From Macrostomum hystrix (lineage: Eukaryota > Platyhelminthes > Macrostomidae): DNA of 64,000 nt. The position numbers were made by a program, and so were the translations under genes. Positions 22,104 through 32,708 of this stretch are shown piece after piece. The notes beneath the pieces were generated by a model. The model saw only the letters and a program-made list of their open reading frames with translations. It ran no database searches and was not told the DNA's origin. Every line of letters begins with the position of its first letter. Positions within the stretch are counted from its first letter, which is position 1. The DNA is taken from assembly GCA_950097015.1 (NCBI GenBank), contig CATNEN010000041.1, forward strand, positions 3,622,501 through 3,686,500, read 5' to 3'.

Positions 22104-23574
22104 AGGCTCGTTAACACTGCCATCAAATGAGGCCAAATTTCGTTTGGTCACACGAAATTTCCGTTATTGATCACGCTAGTTTTGAGAATTACATCAGCGT
22201 TTCACGCTATCACTTGGGTTTTTTTGAGTGATTGAATGCGTTCACACTGCAATCACATGATTGTGATTTGGACATTAAAGATGGAGGTGGTGGGTGCAGG
22301 TAGAAGGTGACGTCTTAACTTATATAACCACTTAAATTCAATTTCTTTCCAGCGTAAATTGAACTTAGGACTCATACGCCTGATATGTCCATGCACAGAA
22401 TGTACAAGTGGTGCGTATATCATGATAAGTGCAGTATTTAAATAGTATCAGAATGAATTGTGCTGCCATTTCAATCGTCTTAAACCAGGCATCGAAATGA
22501 AGCTTCCTGTTTATGCTATTTCTGCCGCTGCGCTGCTATACTGCTGCGCCGACGTCGCCCGAAAAGGAGACGCTTGTGGGTTTGATCATTTCTTTTAAAA
22601 CGCGCGGTAAAAGGAGAGCACGGCATACTGTTCAATGAGATTCTGCAAATGGAACCGGATACTTCAATTCCGTTGCTTTCTGAGAATAGTGCCTCAAACA
22701 TTCGAGGCTCTGTTCCAATTTCTGGAGAAACCACTAGCCAAGCAGGACACAAAACAAGAGAAAGACTGGCACTCACGTTACAATATATTGGACACTGGGA
22801 CAGCCAGCATCTGCTCTCCGTCACACATCACTTAAGGAGTGTCAACAGTTATAGTTACTATATATTATAAGTAAGACGTTACAGCTTATTTGTCGTCATC
22901 TCCGCCCCATCGTGCTGCCATGCAGGATGCACTGTCGAAAGACTGCAGGAGACTGAGTGTGGCCTATGGGAGAGGTGGAATTTTCCCAATTGCATTGGCG
23001 CCGTCGATGTAAAGCACATTCGAATAGTTTGTCGTCCCTGCAGTGGTTCTCAATTCTACAACTACAAGTATAAGGGCTACTTCAGTCTAATTTTGCTAGC
23101 TGATGTGGATCATGACTACCGCTTTCTTATGATTGATGTAGGAAACTGCGGCTCGCAAAACGATAGCGTGTCATTTCAAACCGCAAAGTTTGATAGTCGA
23201 CTAGGAGACGGAGCATTTTGATCCACGTCCTGAACCGAAGCCGCTGACTGTCAACGGCGAAGAGACACCGCATGTACTCATCGCGGAGACGAGGGCTTCC
23301 CTCTACAGGACTACCTGATGAGACCGTTCCCGGGCCGAACCTTAGTGATGAAAAGACCGTCTTTAATTACCGAATGAGTCGAGCTAGGCGAGTTGTCGAG
23401 AACGCTTTCGAAATTCTGGCACAGAAGTGGAGGATTTTCCAACGGCCCACCCAGCTGAGCCCAACAACGGCTACCAGGGTAGTGAAAGCTGCCTGCATAC
23501 TGCATAAATTTGTACGAATGCGTGAGGCTCCCAGGCAGGAGTCCCTGGTTGCTGAAGTACTGCCACAGCTGTAA
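22104..23574 (+). pseudogene. Decayed PIF/Harbinger transposase
   Basis: Read across frames, the segment follows the DDE_Tnp_4 (Harbinger) order. An N-terminal part (about 22548-22860) includes RERLALTLQYIGHWDSQHLL. The catalytic region (about 22990-23200) includes GAVDVKHIRI, the FYNYKYKGYFSLILLADVDH block and GSQNDSVSFQTAKF. The C-terminal part (23338-23574) includes LSDEKTVFNYRMSRARRVVE and KAACILHKFVR. At least one frameshift near 23200-23335 and stops upstream disable it. The proposed left end is 'aggctcgttaacactgccat' at 22104, preceded by TTA, the usual Harbinger target triplet. I could not find the matching right terminal repeat. Confidence 0.75.
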
Positions 23575-25019
23575 TTTCGAAGTACATTTGCTTTAGGCAG
23601 TATCGGCGGCTGGCGTGGCAACGTCTGTCGTTCGGCTAAAGGATTTACACAAGCCCGGTTTGCGGAACTTTTCATGCCAGAAGAGGGTTCCGCTCCGTAG
23701 AAAATGCGAAGCATACATCGAGAGTGACGATCGTAGCTTTCTGTTTGAAGTGACCACATTAGCCGAAGCACTATTAGCTGTTACGAGCATTGACAAATGC
23801 TTCAGCAAATCAAAGTCCCTTTTCACTAATGTTTCTACAAGTAGGAGTATTACTCTTACTCCTATATCTTGTAGGAGTATGCACTTGTAGTGCCGCGGGC
23901 ACTTTGCTCTCTGCTCTTGTTTTGGGCAGTGCTCATGTACCTGACCTGCGTCTGCAGGGTCTGGCCGGTTTGGGCCAGTTGCGCCCCACCCCATTGGCGT
24001 GTTTATTTTACTTTGCTCTCTGCGCTTGTGTTGTCGGGTGCTCATTGGCTGCCGGGCTCTATTTTCTCTCCCTCGCTCTTGAGCCCTGTTTTCTCGGTAC
24101 CCGCGGTAAGCACTGATTAACTCAGTCAGTGGCTGCCGTGCCACAGCTTTTCTACCCCTCTCCCCCTGTCGGGGTTATTTATTGTGTGCCGCGAAGCTTG
24201 GGTACAGCGACCCTTCTCCTCCCCTCTCGCCTGTCTTCGCGCGTGAGAACTGAAGATCTATAAGCGACAATAGCTATAGCGAGGAAACTAATTAAGTGTA
24301 GTTTCTGTTCTTTTGACTGAAGAGTTCACGTGAGGCTACTCACGAAGATAGACAGTTATCTGAAGTTAGTCAGTCTCTTGCTGCGAAGACTTGATTCTTT
24401 GATTACCCGTCGAGCCTGTGAGTAAACTTCAGCATCCGACTGTGTCACTCTAAATAGAGACGAACCACGCGACGACTTCGGCAGCCGGTAAGCAACGTCT
24501 TTGAGTTAGTCCTTTTCTCGGGAGCTGTCAGACTCGCCTCAGTTAGGAGCTGCGTGCCAGAGCGTCATCACGCCGGTAGTTGAGTGTGGCTGTGTGCTCA
24601 TTTCGGTATATCACTATACTCTTACTAATACTTATTAGTAGTACGGACTATAGAAGCGCTAGTGAGTGTCACTGCACCACTTGCCGCAGCGCAAAGTCTG
24701 AGCGCCATAGCGCCAGGCCTAGCAACTCTTATCGCAGGGCGTCACAACGCCTGCCCGTAACCATAGTCACACGAGGCAGAGCGTCACAACGCCTGTCGAG
24801 TACCATTCACCCTAATAGTACCACGGGCTGGGAACCCAACCGTCCCGTAGTCACTACACACTATTAAATTACGTCTTGATTAAGTCTTAAATGTCTTGAT
24901 TGCTCATTCATTACAATTTTTTTTTGGAATTAACTTACAGATGCAGGGTATTCCATAGCAGCGTGCTTACTATTAGCTGCCAATCATCGGCTACCATCTC
25001 TTTCCAAGAACATTTAAAA
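23575..25019. other. Intergenic / repeat debris
   Basis: No supported gene. It contains a hairpin-like 'gtaggagtattactcttactcctat' at about 23841-23880, two near-copies of 'ctttgctctctg' motifs (23898 and 24011) and three copies of 'gcgtcacaacgcctg'-type sequence (about 24562, 24738, 24780). These suggest old local duplications. Confidence 0.35.
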
Positions 25020-25720
25020 ACTATTTTATTGGTTTTATTGACTTGACTTACTTGACTTAGCGGCAGGGAGCCTCCATGACGGACGCAGCGAGGAGGCGGT
25101 CGGTGCCGCCCATATCGCTAACCCCTGGCAGCCGGACGGCCTCCAGCGAGGTGGTGCCGCTCAGGGTGGTCCGTCGGTCGGTTCCGCCGCGCGATCCCCC
25201 TCGCCATAGGCTGGGAAGAAATCAGCTCGGCCGGTATCCCGAAGGAAGTGGGCGAGCTGTGGAATGCTCTCGGGCGAGCAGAGCAGGCTTCGACTAGGGT
25301 CGGTGCCGGCCCGAGATGTTTTAGCCTAGCCCGGGTGAAGGCCGGGCAGTGGCAGATGAAATGCTCGGCGTTTTCACGTCCGGAGCAGCAGAAGGGACAC
25401 GTTTCCTCCGGCACGTGGCCTTGGAGGTACCGGTGTCTGGTGAAGCAGCCATGTCCCGAGAGGGCCATGGTGACTGCTCTCAGGTCTCTGCGATTTAGCC
25501 TAAGCAAGGCTTTACGAAGGTTACTAGAGGGGGTTGGCACCGCAGCCCTGGACTGGCGACAGTTCAGGGTGCTAGACCACCTCCTACGGTGTTGGGTCTC
25601 CATCCAGCGGTTGATGTTGGAGTTGACCACAGAAGCGGGGATCGGGGCCTCCGGGCCCGGGCCCATCAGGGAGCTGGCTGCGCCAGCCGCAGATGGTAAT
25701 ATTACTGTCGCACATATATT
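25020..25720 (-). mobile_element. LINE 3' fragment with C-terminal zinc motif
   Basis: The minus frame 25666-25118 shows the conserved tail of LINE polyproteins: [20 protein letters not shown] followed by [20 protein letters not shown], a CxxC...HxxxxC zinc-binding arrangement after the RNase H domain of Jockey/I-type LINEs. A stop at 25118 interrupts it; the frame continues to about 25075 in another phase. The segment ends in short tandem 'aagtcaag' units (about 25030-25060), a plausible LINE 3' tail. It is 5'-truncated, the usual state of LINE copies. Confidence 0.7.
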
Positions 25721-25724
25721 TTAA

Positions 25725-26080
25725 TACATCTGTGTATAGATTCCATACTAACACTAACAGAAAGCATGTACACGTAGCTTATTCAAAGCACGTCTGCATG
25801 AGCAGTTTCTCAAATGTAAAATGACAACTTGCATTCATATAATAAGTCTTATACATAATATATAGGTTCAGTATAGTTTTGCAAAGTATTAGCACCTAGC
25901 ATAATGGCAGTAATTAGTCACCAGAATTAATGACATTAAAGACTACTAGTAGCTGTCACTGCCCGCGAGCAGGGCCAGTTCAATTGGATCCTGGGTTTGA
26001 AGCTGTTGAGACGGACATCCCCCGATTTCGTCGATGGATGCGAATAATTCCAGGATCTTAAGCTGCATCCTGGAGCTATG
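25725..26080. other. Unassigned spacer between LINE fragment and solo LTR
   Basis: AT-rich sequence with no exon or repeat I can support, ending at the CGGTC target duplication of the solo LTR. Confidence 0.3.
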
Positions 26081-26085
26081 CGGTC

Positions 26086-26327
26086 TGTAACATACTAAAA
26101 CTGGGGAACGAAACTCGCGCTGGCAGACCGAGACCGGTTTCTGGCTTGTTTGCCTTCGTCAGTCAGCCATAGCCACACGCAGTCCTCTCCCACCACTCTT
26201 AGTGTGCACAGAAGTCTCTTTTAAGCTAGCCATTTTTATGGCGATATTTTTTAGTGTTATGTGAGAGTTTTGCAGCCAAGTATTTGCTTTTCTACTGTTG
26301 TCAGTAGTCTGAATTGTATCTCTCACA
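26086..26327 (+). mobile_element. Solo LTR, copy 1
   Basis: A 242-bp block that begins TGTAACATACTAAAACTGGG and ends TATCTCTCACA (TG...CA ends). It is flanked by a perfect 5-bp duplication, CGGTC (26081-26085 and 26328-26332). A copy of about 93 % identity lies at 54251-54493 in opposite orientation with its own duplication. No internal retrotransposon sequence is attached, so it is a solo LTR left by LTR-LTR recombination. Confidence 0.85.
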
Positions 26328-26332
26328 CGGTC

Positions 26333-26744
26333 GTTACTTCGGGTGACGACCGCACAGGCACCTCAGTTTTGCAGCAATCATGCGACCGAACAAACCGCTT
26401 TCGTCCTCGGCCTCATGGTTAGCCTTGACTAGAAGAACAGTCAGCTGTTCATCCGCCTGCTCGCGTCTACTGCAAGCAATGCTTCCCTCAGGCTGGCGTC
26501 GCTTTCGCGAAAACGGTTCTTTCTGCCTTTTTGAGTTATCTGGGGACGCTTGTCAGTTTCGTCCGCTAAAAAACCATTAGCCAACAGGGCCAAAAGCAGC
26601 AAGAGGGATGGCACAGGCGTGGCGACAAAGGCAGCGGACGAACGAGTCCTGCCATAGCGAATATACGAGCGTATTTTAGGATTTGGGGCGACACGAAGGA
26701 AGGATTAAAAGGGAAGTCACGAAGCAACGGAATGAAAGCAATAC
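26333..26744. other. Spacer next to the DIRS-like element
   Basis: No supported gene. The minus frame 26910-26566 starts inside the terminal repeat and has no domain. This stretch may include the 3' end of the DIRS-like element, but I find no B-type repeat copy in it. Confidence 0.3.
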
Positions 26745-26981
26745 AAAAAATTTTACGAGCCAGAGCGCTCACGCAGCACGCACGAGAGCGTGAGCGCACA
26801 AATAAAAGTGGGGCCGACGCCGCCACCCCCCAACCAAACCACCCCAACTGCCGGCCGGCACCCAGCACCCCACCTTGTGGCAGGGATGCACACGCGCAGG
26901 CCGCACGCACAGACAGGCGGAGGGTCGGCCCAGTCGGCTAAACACGATTACAGAGCCAGTTAAAACCGGCCCCGAAATCGC
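26745..26981 (-). repeat. 3' terminal direct repeat of DIRS-like element
   Basis: 237 bp running from 'aaaaaattttacgagccaga' to 'ggccccgaaatcgc' on the plus strand, about 95 % identical to 30678-30917. It overlaps the last codons and stop of pol (26960), so the repeat is partly coding at this end. Confidence 0.85.
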
Positions 26982-29689
26982 TCAACCGAAGGTGGCAGGT
27001 ACCGCCCTACAGCGCTGCTTGCCCAGTCACCGACTCGCATGATTGAATCGATGGGGATGCTGGCCTCCGCCGCGGATGTAGCGCCACCTCGACGCAACGA
27101 GTGCCCAGAGAACCTGGCTGGCTCGGCGAACCCAGCCTGTCGAAGTGCTGTGGACAGGCGCCTCGCGAAGGTGCGCGCGGTGAGCGGCGCGGTGGACCGT
27201 CCGGTTCGGGTACTAGACAGGTGATGCTGGGCGTCCTGCGGTCGGTTAATGCGCAGCTGCTTCTGGAGCGCGGTGATCGGGCAGAGTGGATGTCCATCTG
27301 GGAGCTGCGGCAAGAAAACTCGGTGCTGGCGCGCCCCGAACTGGTTGGTCTTCGACCTCGGAATGACGAGGATGACGCCGGCCCTTGACGGCCGGATGCA
27401 GCTCGCGCTGAGGTCTCGCTGCGGATCGAACCGGCCAGATACGCAAAGGTTGGCTAGCCGCAGCATGGCCCACCAGCCCACGATGCAGGCACACCAGAAT
27501 GCGCAGTCCCTGGGCTCTTCAGGTCGCAGCACGCCGTGCAGCCGCTGCAGGTCGGCCGGCCGCAACGCTTGTTTGCTCCTTGGGGCGGCGCCGAGGAGCC
27601 GACGGGCGCCGCGCAGGGCCAGCTGAACCAGTGGCTGCCTCGTCGGGTCAGCCACGCTGTTTGATTTGTAGAGCCAAGACACGGCGGCGAGGTGACAGGA
27701 TAGGCTGCTGACGGAGAACAGCCGGTTGTTCGCCAGCTCCGCCAGGTAGTTGCACACGTCGGCGGGCTGCGCTGAAAGCGGTTGAAGTCTATGGGCGGCG
27801 CAGAATCGCATCCAGAACGCGCACTGGCTGGCGTAGGCGGAGCGAGTTGAGCTGGCGAAGCCTTGGCTGAGCAGTCGACGTGCCGGCGCGGAGAGGCCGG
27901 GAACCGGGACCACAGGAGGCGGACCTGAAACAAAAGGTGGGAGGCAGCGGCAGAACTCAAGCAAGTGGAGGCAAGCAAGCTGGTTGGCACATAGCAGGTG
28001 CCATAGAAGCGAAACAAAGTTGGCAAGCTGGCTGGGGTCATGCGCTCTGGACAGCGGGTTGGCGAGCAGCTGGAAGCGGCCAGGCACATGGTGCGCGCGG
28101 ACGATGATGTCGCGTTGAATGCAGGTCAGGGCGACGCGCTTCTGCAGGTCGGCAATACCTTGGTGCTTGGCGGAGCCCGAGTTAATGATGCCGCAGGCGG
28201 CGGTGCTGTCAGTGTAGACTGCAACCGAGCAGCCGCTGAAGGCTTCTTGGTGCTGCAGAATCGCAACCAGCGGGGCGGCGCACTCCTTGAGGTTGATGTG
28301 CAGCTCCTTGAACGCGCCATCACAATCGGACTGCCAGTCGATGTAGAGCCAAACCGGTTCTCTGTCGACGAAATGCAGCACAGCACCATCTCCCATGTCA
28401 CAGGCGTCAGACTCAATCGCTCCAGCCGGCCGACGCGAGGGCCAGGCAGCTCTAGGCGGCAGCGTGCTCAAGGCGGTCATCCACCACCTCAACTGCGACT
28501 GGAGGTCTTCCGTGACGCCGATCCTGTCGGACGGATGCACCAGGCTATTGACCAGCTCAATCAGCGGCCGCAGGAAAGTTCGCCCGTGCTGGGCGGCCGT
28601 GCACAGGTGGCTGAGGTGCCCGAGCAGCTTCTGCAGTTCAGACTTGCACTGGCTCCTCCGCGAGAGGCAGGTGTCAAGGAGAAGCTGAAGCTTTTCGGCT
28701 TTGTCGGCTGGGAAGGAAAGACTGGCTTGCACGGTGTCGATGTCAATGCCGAGGAACTGCAGCTTTGTCGTCGGCGGCACAGACTTTTTCTCGTTGATGA
28801 TGAAGCCAAGCTTGTTGAGCAGGTTGCGCAGCTCGTGGTAGGCCCTGTCGCACTCGGCTTTCGTCCTGGCCATGACGAGGAAGTCATCGATGAAAACGAC
28901 GGTTGCCAGGAAACCCTTGCGACACATCATTCGTCGGGCCGCTTGCGCGAGGCGATGGAAAATGCTGACGGAGGCTCTGCTGCCGAATGGTAACCGCGTA
29001 TCCACCAGGAAGGTTGAGCAGCCGTTGCCGAAGTCCCAGTGGATGCCGGTGGCTTGGTAGCACTGCGGAGAAATTGGCACGCTGCGGTAGGCTGACGCGA
29101 TGTCCACCTTTGCCATGAACCAGCCAGGCTGCATCATCCTGACGGCCTCGTCGAAGGAGGTGAAGCGGAGACGTCGTTGTTGGGCATAGTGATCGTTCAG
29201 GCTGCAGCCGCGAGGGACGGAGCAATCATGGATTAGCCGGATGCCGGAGCTGTCTTTCGGAATGGCTCCCAGCGGACAGACCATCGAAGGCTTGTCCACG
29301 ACTGGGACGTACCTCCCGAGCCGGATTTCTTCTTCGATAACAGCTTGGACTTGGTCGCGATTCCGGTTGACGGACTGGTAGTTGCTGCAGAAACAAGGTG
29401 TAAAATCGAAGTCATCAACAATGGAGAAGCCACTCTCGATTCCGTCGAGAATAAAATCAGCGTCGGGGTCGCCAACAAGCTCGGAGCGCCAGGCGTCGAT
29501 GCGGAGATCACCCACTGGCTGCGTCAGATCGGACATCCGCGCTGGAGGCTTGACGATGCAGGGCACGGGAGCGGGCTCAGCGAGGCAGTTAAAAGCAGGA
29601 GGCGTAAAATAGGTTCCGTCTCGGCGCGCTTGCTCAGTTTTTTGCGTGATTCTGCTCGGAGTGGCTGCCCTCACAGATTCGGCAGGCAC
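26960..29689 (-). CDS. DIRS-like pol: RT, RNase H and tyrosine recombinase
   Basis: About 909 residues, uninterrupted. The RT spans about 130-340, with AKVDIASAYRSVPI, LPFGSRASVSIFHRLAQAAR and the catalytic box FIDDF (Tyr of YxDD replaced by Ile). RNase H spans about 420-570, with IESDACDMGDGA, KELHINLKECAA, YTDSTAACGII and HHVPG. The tyrosine recombinase spans about 620-905: it has WAMLRLANLCVSG (first Arg), SGHSLRRGGA (HxxR) and the tyrosine in VGRYLPPS. All catalytic positions I can check are present, so this copy may be recent. The start is uncertain because the frame overlaps the gag end (29634) in another phase, so pol may be expressed by frameshift or reinitiation. Confidence 0.88.
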   Translation of the reverse strand: MPAESVRAATPSRITQKTEQARRDGTYFTPPAFNCLAEPAPVPCIVKPPARMSDLTQPVGDLRIDAWRSELVGDPDADFILDGIESGFSIVDDFDFTPCFCSNYQSVNRNRDQVQAVIEEEIRLGRYVPVVDKPSMVCPLGAIPKDSSGIRLIHDCSVPRGCSLNDHYAQQRRLRFTSFDEAVRMMQPGWFMAKVDIASAYRSVPISPQCYQATGIHWDFGNGCSTFLVDTRLPFGSRASVSIFHRLAQAARRMMCRKGFLATVVFIDDFLVMARTKAECDRAYHELRNLLNKLGFIINEKKSVPPTTKLQFLGIDIDTVQASLSFPADKAEKLQLLLDTCLSRRSQCKSELQKLLGHLSHLCTAAQHGRTFLRPLIELVNSLVHPSDRIGVTEDLQSQLRWWMTALSTLPPRAAWPSRRPAGAIESDACDMGDGAVLHFVDREPVWLYIDWQSDCDGAFKELHINLKECAAPLVAILQHQEAFSGCSVAVYTDSTAACGIINSGSAKHQGIADLQKRVALTCIQRDIIVRAHHVPGRFQLLANPLSRAHDPSQLANFVSLLWHLLCANQLACLHLLEFCRCLPPFVSGPPPVVPVPGLSAPARRLLSQGFASSTRSAYASQCAFWMRFCAAHRLQPLSAQPADVCNYLAELANNRLFSVSSLSCHLAAVSWLYKSNSVADPTRQPLVQLALRGARRLLGAAPRSKQALRPADLQRLHGVLRPEEPRDCAFWCACIVGWWAMLRLANLCVSGRFDPQRDLSASCIRPSRAGVILVIPRSKTNQFGARQHRVFLPQLPDGHPLCPITALQKQLRINRPQDAQHHLSSTRTGRSTAPLTARTFARRLSTALRQAGFAEPARFSGHSLRRGGATSAAEASIPIDSIMRVGDWASSAVGRYLPPSVERFRGRF

Positions 29690-30662
29690 GGAGGAATCGG
29701 CAATTGTTCCTCATGCAGCCGTTGGTGCTGTTGAAGGACAAGCACAGCTCACGGCCTGAGGATGTCCGCGGACCCATGACGCGGCTCTTGTTGCTAGGCT
29801 GGTTTCGCTTGGCTGTTTGGTTGTACTGGTCCGTCTTAATGCTGAGCAGGTGCCTGATCGACATCTGGGCGCAGTCGTTGCCCCAGCGAAGGCTGTTGGC
29901 TGCGCGGTGCTGTCGGTAGTCATGGTCGAATCTGATCACCCGGTGCGCCGGGAATCTGTCGAATAGCTCGGCCACCTGGACATTGTACTGGGCGTAGTCT
30001 TTAACTTGCTCAGTTGTGCTGTACACCTGGCCCTTGCTGGTCACCTGCGGCGCTGAGTTTTCAAGCATCTGAAGCAGGATCTTCATGCTGCCGGCCAACC
30101 ACTGTCCAACTGTCGTGCCGTCCAGCTTGGTCGTCGACTTCTTGAGCACGAGGCCGCCAGAGCTGCCCCGGGTGAGCAACTCGTCAGCCTGGCCTGACAG
30201 ATCATCGACAAAGTCTCTGACGAGCAGACACGGCTGCCCGAACGGCCGGGGGTTGGCTCTAGCGCTGACGGGGCCTGTTGGGTTGAGAAGTTCAGCAAAG
30301 AGATTCTGCTGCTCACCTGATAATGTACGAGCAGTCACGACGGCGCGTTCCCGAAGCTCTCGCTCGTGTGTTTGAAGCTCTAGGAGCTGCAGCCGTTTCT
30401 GCGCCCGCCGAATCTCACCGTCCAGGTCCGCCTCCCGTGGGTCCCGGCCTTGGTCTTGGGGCTACTCCTGCGCACAGGGCGATGCCGATGCCGATGTCGA
30501 TGCCGAATGGTTCAGGTGCGTCCCGCCGTCTTGAGGCTGTGACTGCCCCTCGTGTTGTCTCAATCTGGCTTGCAGGGCCGACTTATTGCCTGCGGTTGAA
30601 AGCCCTCGGCTACCCAGCTTATTCTTGAGTTGTCTGACTGTTAGTCGGTCCACACGGTGCAT
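29634..30662 (-). CDS. DIRS-like gag with N-terminal SAP-like motif and one in-frame TAG
   Basis: The ATG at 30662 opens a frame reading MHRVDRLTVRQLKNKLGSRG then LSTAGNKSALQARLRQH, which has the spacing of a SAP DNA-binding helix pair (LTVxxLKxxLxxxGLxxxGxKxxLxxRL). A single TAG at 30462-30464 interrupts it. The same frame then stays open through a helical basic region to the next ATG at 30338 and on to TAA at 29634. The C-terminal part contains cysteine/histidine pairs (ELCLSF...GCMRNNCRFLRACRIC then H), a zinc-finger-like RNA-binding end typical of DIRS gag. The TAG may be a mutation or a readthrough site. Confidence 0.7.
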
Positions 30663-30677
30663 GATAGCAGGCAGGTG

Positions 30678-30917
30678 AAAAAAAATTTTACGAGCCAGAG
30701 CGCTCACGCAGCACGCACGAGAGAGCGTGAGAGCACAAATAAAAGTGGGGCCGACGGCGCCAACCCCAACCAAACCACCCCACCTGCCGGCCGGCACCCA
30801 GCACCCCACCTTGCGGCAGGGATGCACACGCGCGAGCCGCACGCACAGACAGGCGGAGGGTCGGCCCAGTCGGCTAAACACGATTACAGAGCCAGTTAAA
30901 ACCGGCCCCGAAATCGC
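30678..30917 (-). repeat. 5' terminal direct repeat of DIRS-like element
   Basis: 240-bp partner of 26745-26981. Transcription is expected to start in or near this repeat, just upstream of the gag ATG at 30662. Confidence 0.8.
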
Positions 30918-31320
30918 AACCCATAATTACACTAAAATTACACTAAAATTACACTATATTGCACTACCCTTATGAATACACCATGTAGTAATACCCTATA
31001 TTTTAGAGACCTGCAACTGGGCGAGCAGTGGCTTCGTGAAGATGCCCTTCCTGCTACTGTTACCCGAAGTGACGATTGATTTCAGAAGACATGTCGGCTG
31101 GCAGTAGAGAAGAGGCAGACATTAAACGAACTGAATCGTTGCATTGGTATTGTATGGGTTATGATTTCTTAACAACTTCATTTTAGAAAAGTTATAGCTG
31201 TCGTAAAATAGTTGCAAGTATATCAATTACGAGCGTATGGGTATATACCGCATTTCTATTTTGTCTACACCCTTCCCTGGGACAATATTCAGACGGATTG
31301 GACTAAAAATACTGTATTTG
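30918..31320. other. Spacer right of the DIRS-like element
   Basis: AT-rich. It begins with three short tandem 'attacactaaa' units (about 30926-30960). Nothing else is supported. Confidence 0.3.
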
Positions 31321-31402
31321 CATAACCACTGACAGACAAGAACAATATAGCTTTGTCGTTGCTTACAAATACTCAGGCTCACACCGAAGTCGGCTGCTCG
31401 AC

Positions 31403-31801
31403 ATGAAGGTGGACGAAATCAACCGCGAAATGAAGCGATTGCTTTTGTCCAATGGCAGTCAATATCCGTTGAATCTACTCGAGGACGTATCGTCTTCTGT
31501 CTACGATCGCCTCGACTGTTACTTTGCCCGACCGCTTCCTATACCGGTCCAGCTTGCTGTTATTGACGTCTTCCTCTTGTCCGTCCGTTCGGCTGAATAA
31601 GTTCAGCGCATTGATGCCGAGCAGCAAGTGCTCTGCAATCCGCCACAGTTGATTCTCGCACCCGACTGTGAAGACTTCAGTGCTTCCAAGTGTACGACTT
31701 CATCTTCGGAATCAGTCTATGGGGTTGACGACAGAACTGAGTCGTCATGTTCAATACAATTCGATTATATTAAATGCGATGTTACATGTACACATGACTG
31801 A
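31403..31801 (+). pseudogene. Unassigned 132-codon frame with one TAA
   Basis: Starts MKVDEINREMKRLLLSNGSQ. It is open to TAA at 31598-31600, then stays open in the same frame for 66 more codons (including APDCEDFSASKCTTSSSESV) to TGA at 31799. The frame also remains open upstream to at least 31325 with protein-like sequence, so the ATG may not be the true start. Balanced, charged composition suggests real coding ancestry. I do not recognise a domain. It may be an exon of a host gene, a decayed transposon gene or chance; the single internal stop argues for a recent break if it is a gene. Confidence 0.35.
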
Positions 31802-32708
31802 TCTTTGTGGTGCTCCGTGTAAATGAACTTGCGTGGAATATTTACTCGACGCGCGCTATACTATGAGCTACGATCGTATGTACATCTGACGGCCACGTAC
31901 ATGTGAGATGATTGAGGTGGGCGTCTCGCCCCAAATATAAAGAACAACGCCCAATCAGGGCTAGCTTCTAAGCGTCGTTTTCACTGCCAAGTTCTAGCCT
32001 CTGTCTTGCAGTAATTACAATCTTATAGTAAGAACTTTATCCAAAGCAAAAACCTATTCGAAAATCGAAAAGTAAGCAAAAATTTCTGCTCGACCTTGCC
32101 TGTTGCAGAAAAGTTTGTGTGTACGGATAGATGTATAGAAGCCGCTGAATTTTACGTTTTAGTTTGAATTTGAATTTTACTACTGGCAGTATAATAATGT
32201 AGAGCGTATAAGGACTTGACTTAAAATGAAATTTGTCGTAAAATTCTTACATTTCCAGATTAACTAAGCATCCCTTGTGTCATAATTCTAACTATGCATC
32301 TTATTATGTACAATGCTTACGAAAATAATATATACTATGGCCAGGTAAATGGCAAGGCAGCAATATTCATGGCAATGTTTGCACTCCGCGCCCGTACAGC
32401 CGAGACACCTTTTAATTCAAGTCTCTGGAAAACGAGTTCATCATTTGACAAGAATTTTTTTGCACGCTTTGTAGCGTTTATTTAGTATAATTGTTAGTAC
32501 GCTCGTAGTTCGTCAGCCGAATCCCAGAGTGATCAAGCTTTGCGCCTGAATAAATTTGACGGAATTATCACCAGTTTATTATTATTCTACCCTTGCTTTC
32601 TCTTAAATTAGCTTTGATGAAGACGAATCCTATGGAATCACCTGCCAAAGCACTCGGAGTCTGGAGCTCCTAATGACCGCATTGAACCTATTCACAGCAT
32701 CTTTTAGG
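31802..32708. other. Unassigned spacer
   Basis: AT-rich. The open frame at 32294-32485 has no motif. Nothing else is supported up to the SINE. Confidence 0.3.

Larger units (their letters stand above)
26745..30917 (-). mobile_element. Tyrosine-recombinase retrotransposon (DIRS/Ngaro/PAT-like)
   Basis: A 4.17-kb element bounded by direct repeats (26745-26981 and 30678-30917) and containing gag and pol on the minus strand. Pol order is reverse transcriptase, RNase H, tyrosine recombinase, which defines the DIRS order. Integration is by a tyrosine recombinase rather than a DDE integrase, so no target duplication is expected, and none is seen. The usual split-repeat (A1...B1A2B2) arrangement is not evident: I find only A-type direct repeats. 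No methyltransferase or hydrolase frame is seen. Confidence 0.85.

Noticed and set aside
26566-26910. A gene at the 3' end of the DIRS-like element
   Set aside because: It starts within the terminal repeat (the same peptide start is found in the other repeat) and has no domain.
28040-28993. A 317-codon plus-strand frame opposite DIRS-like pol
   Set aside because: Shadow of a fully recognised pol frame on the other strand in GC-rich sequence.
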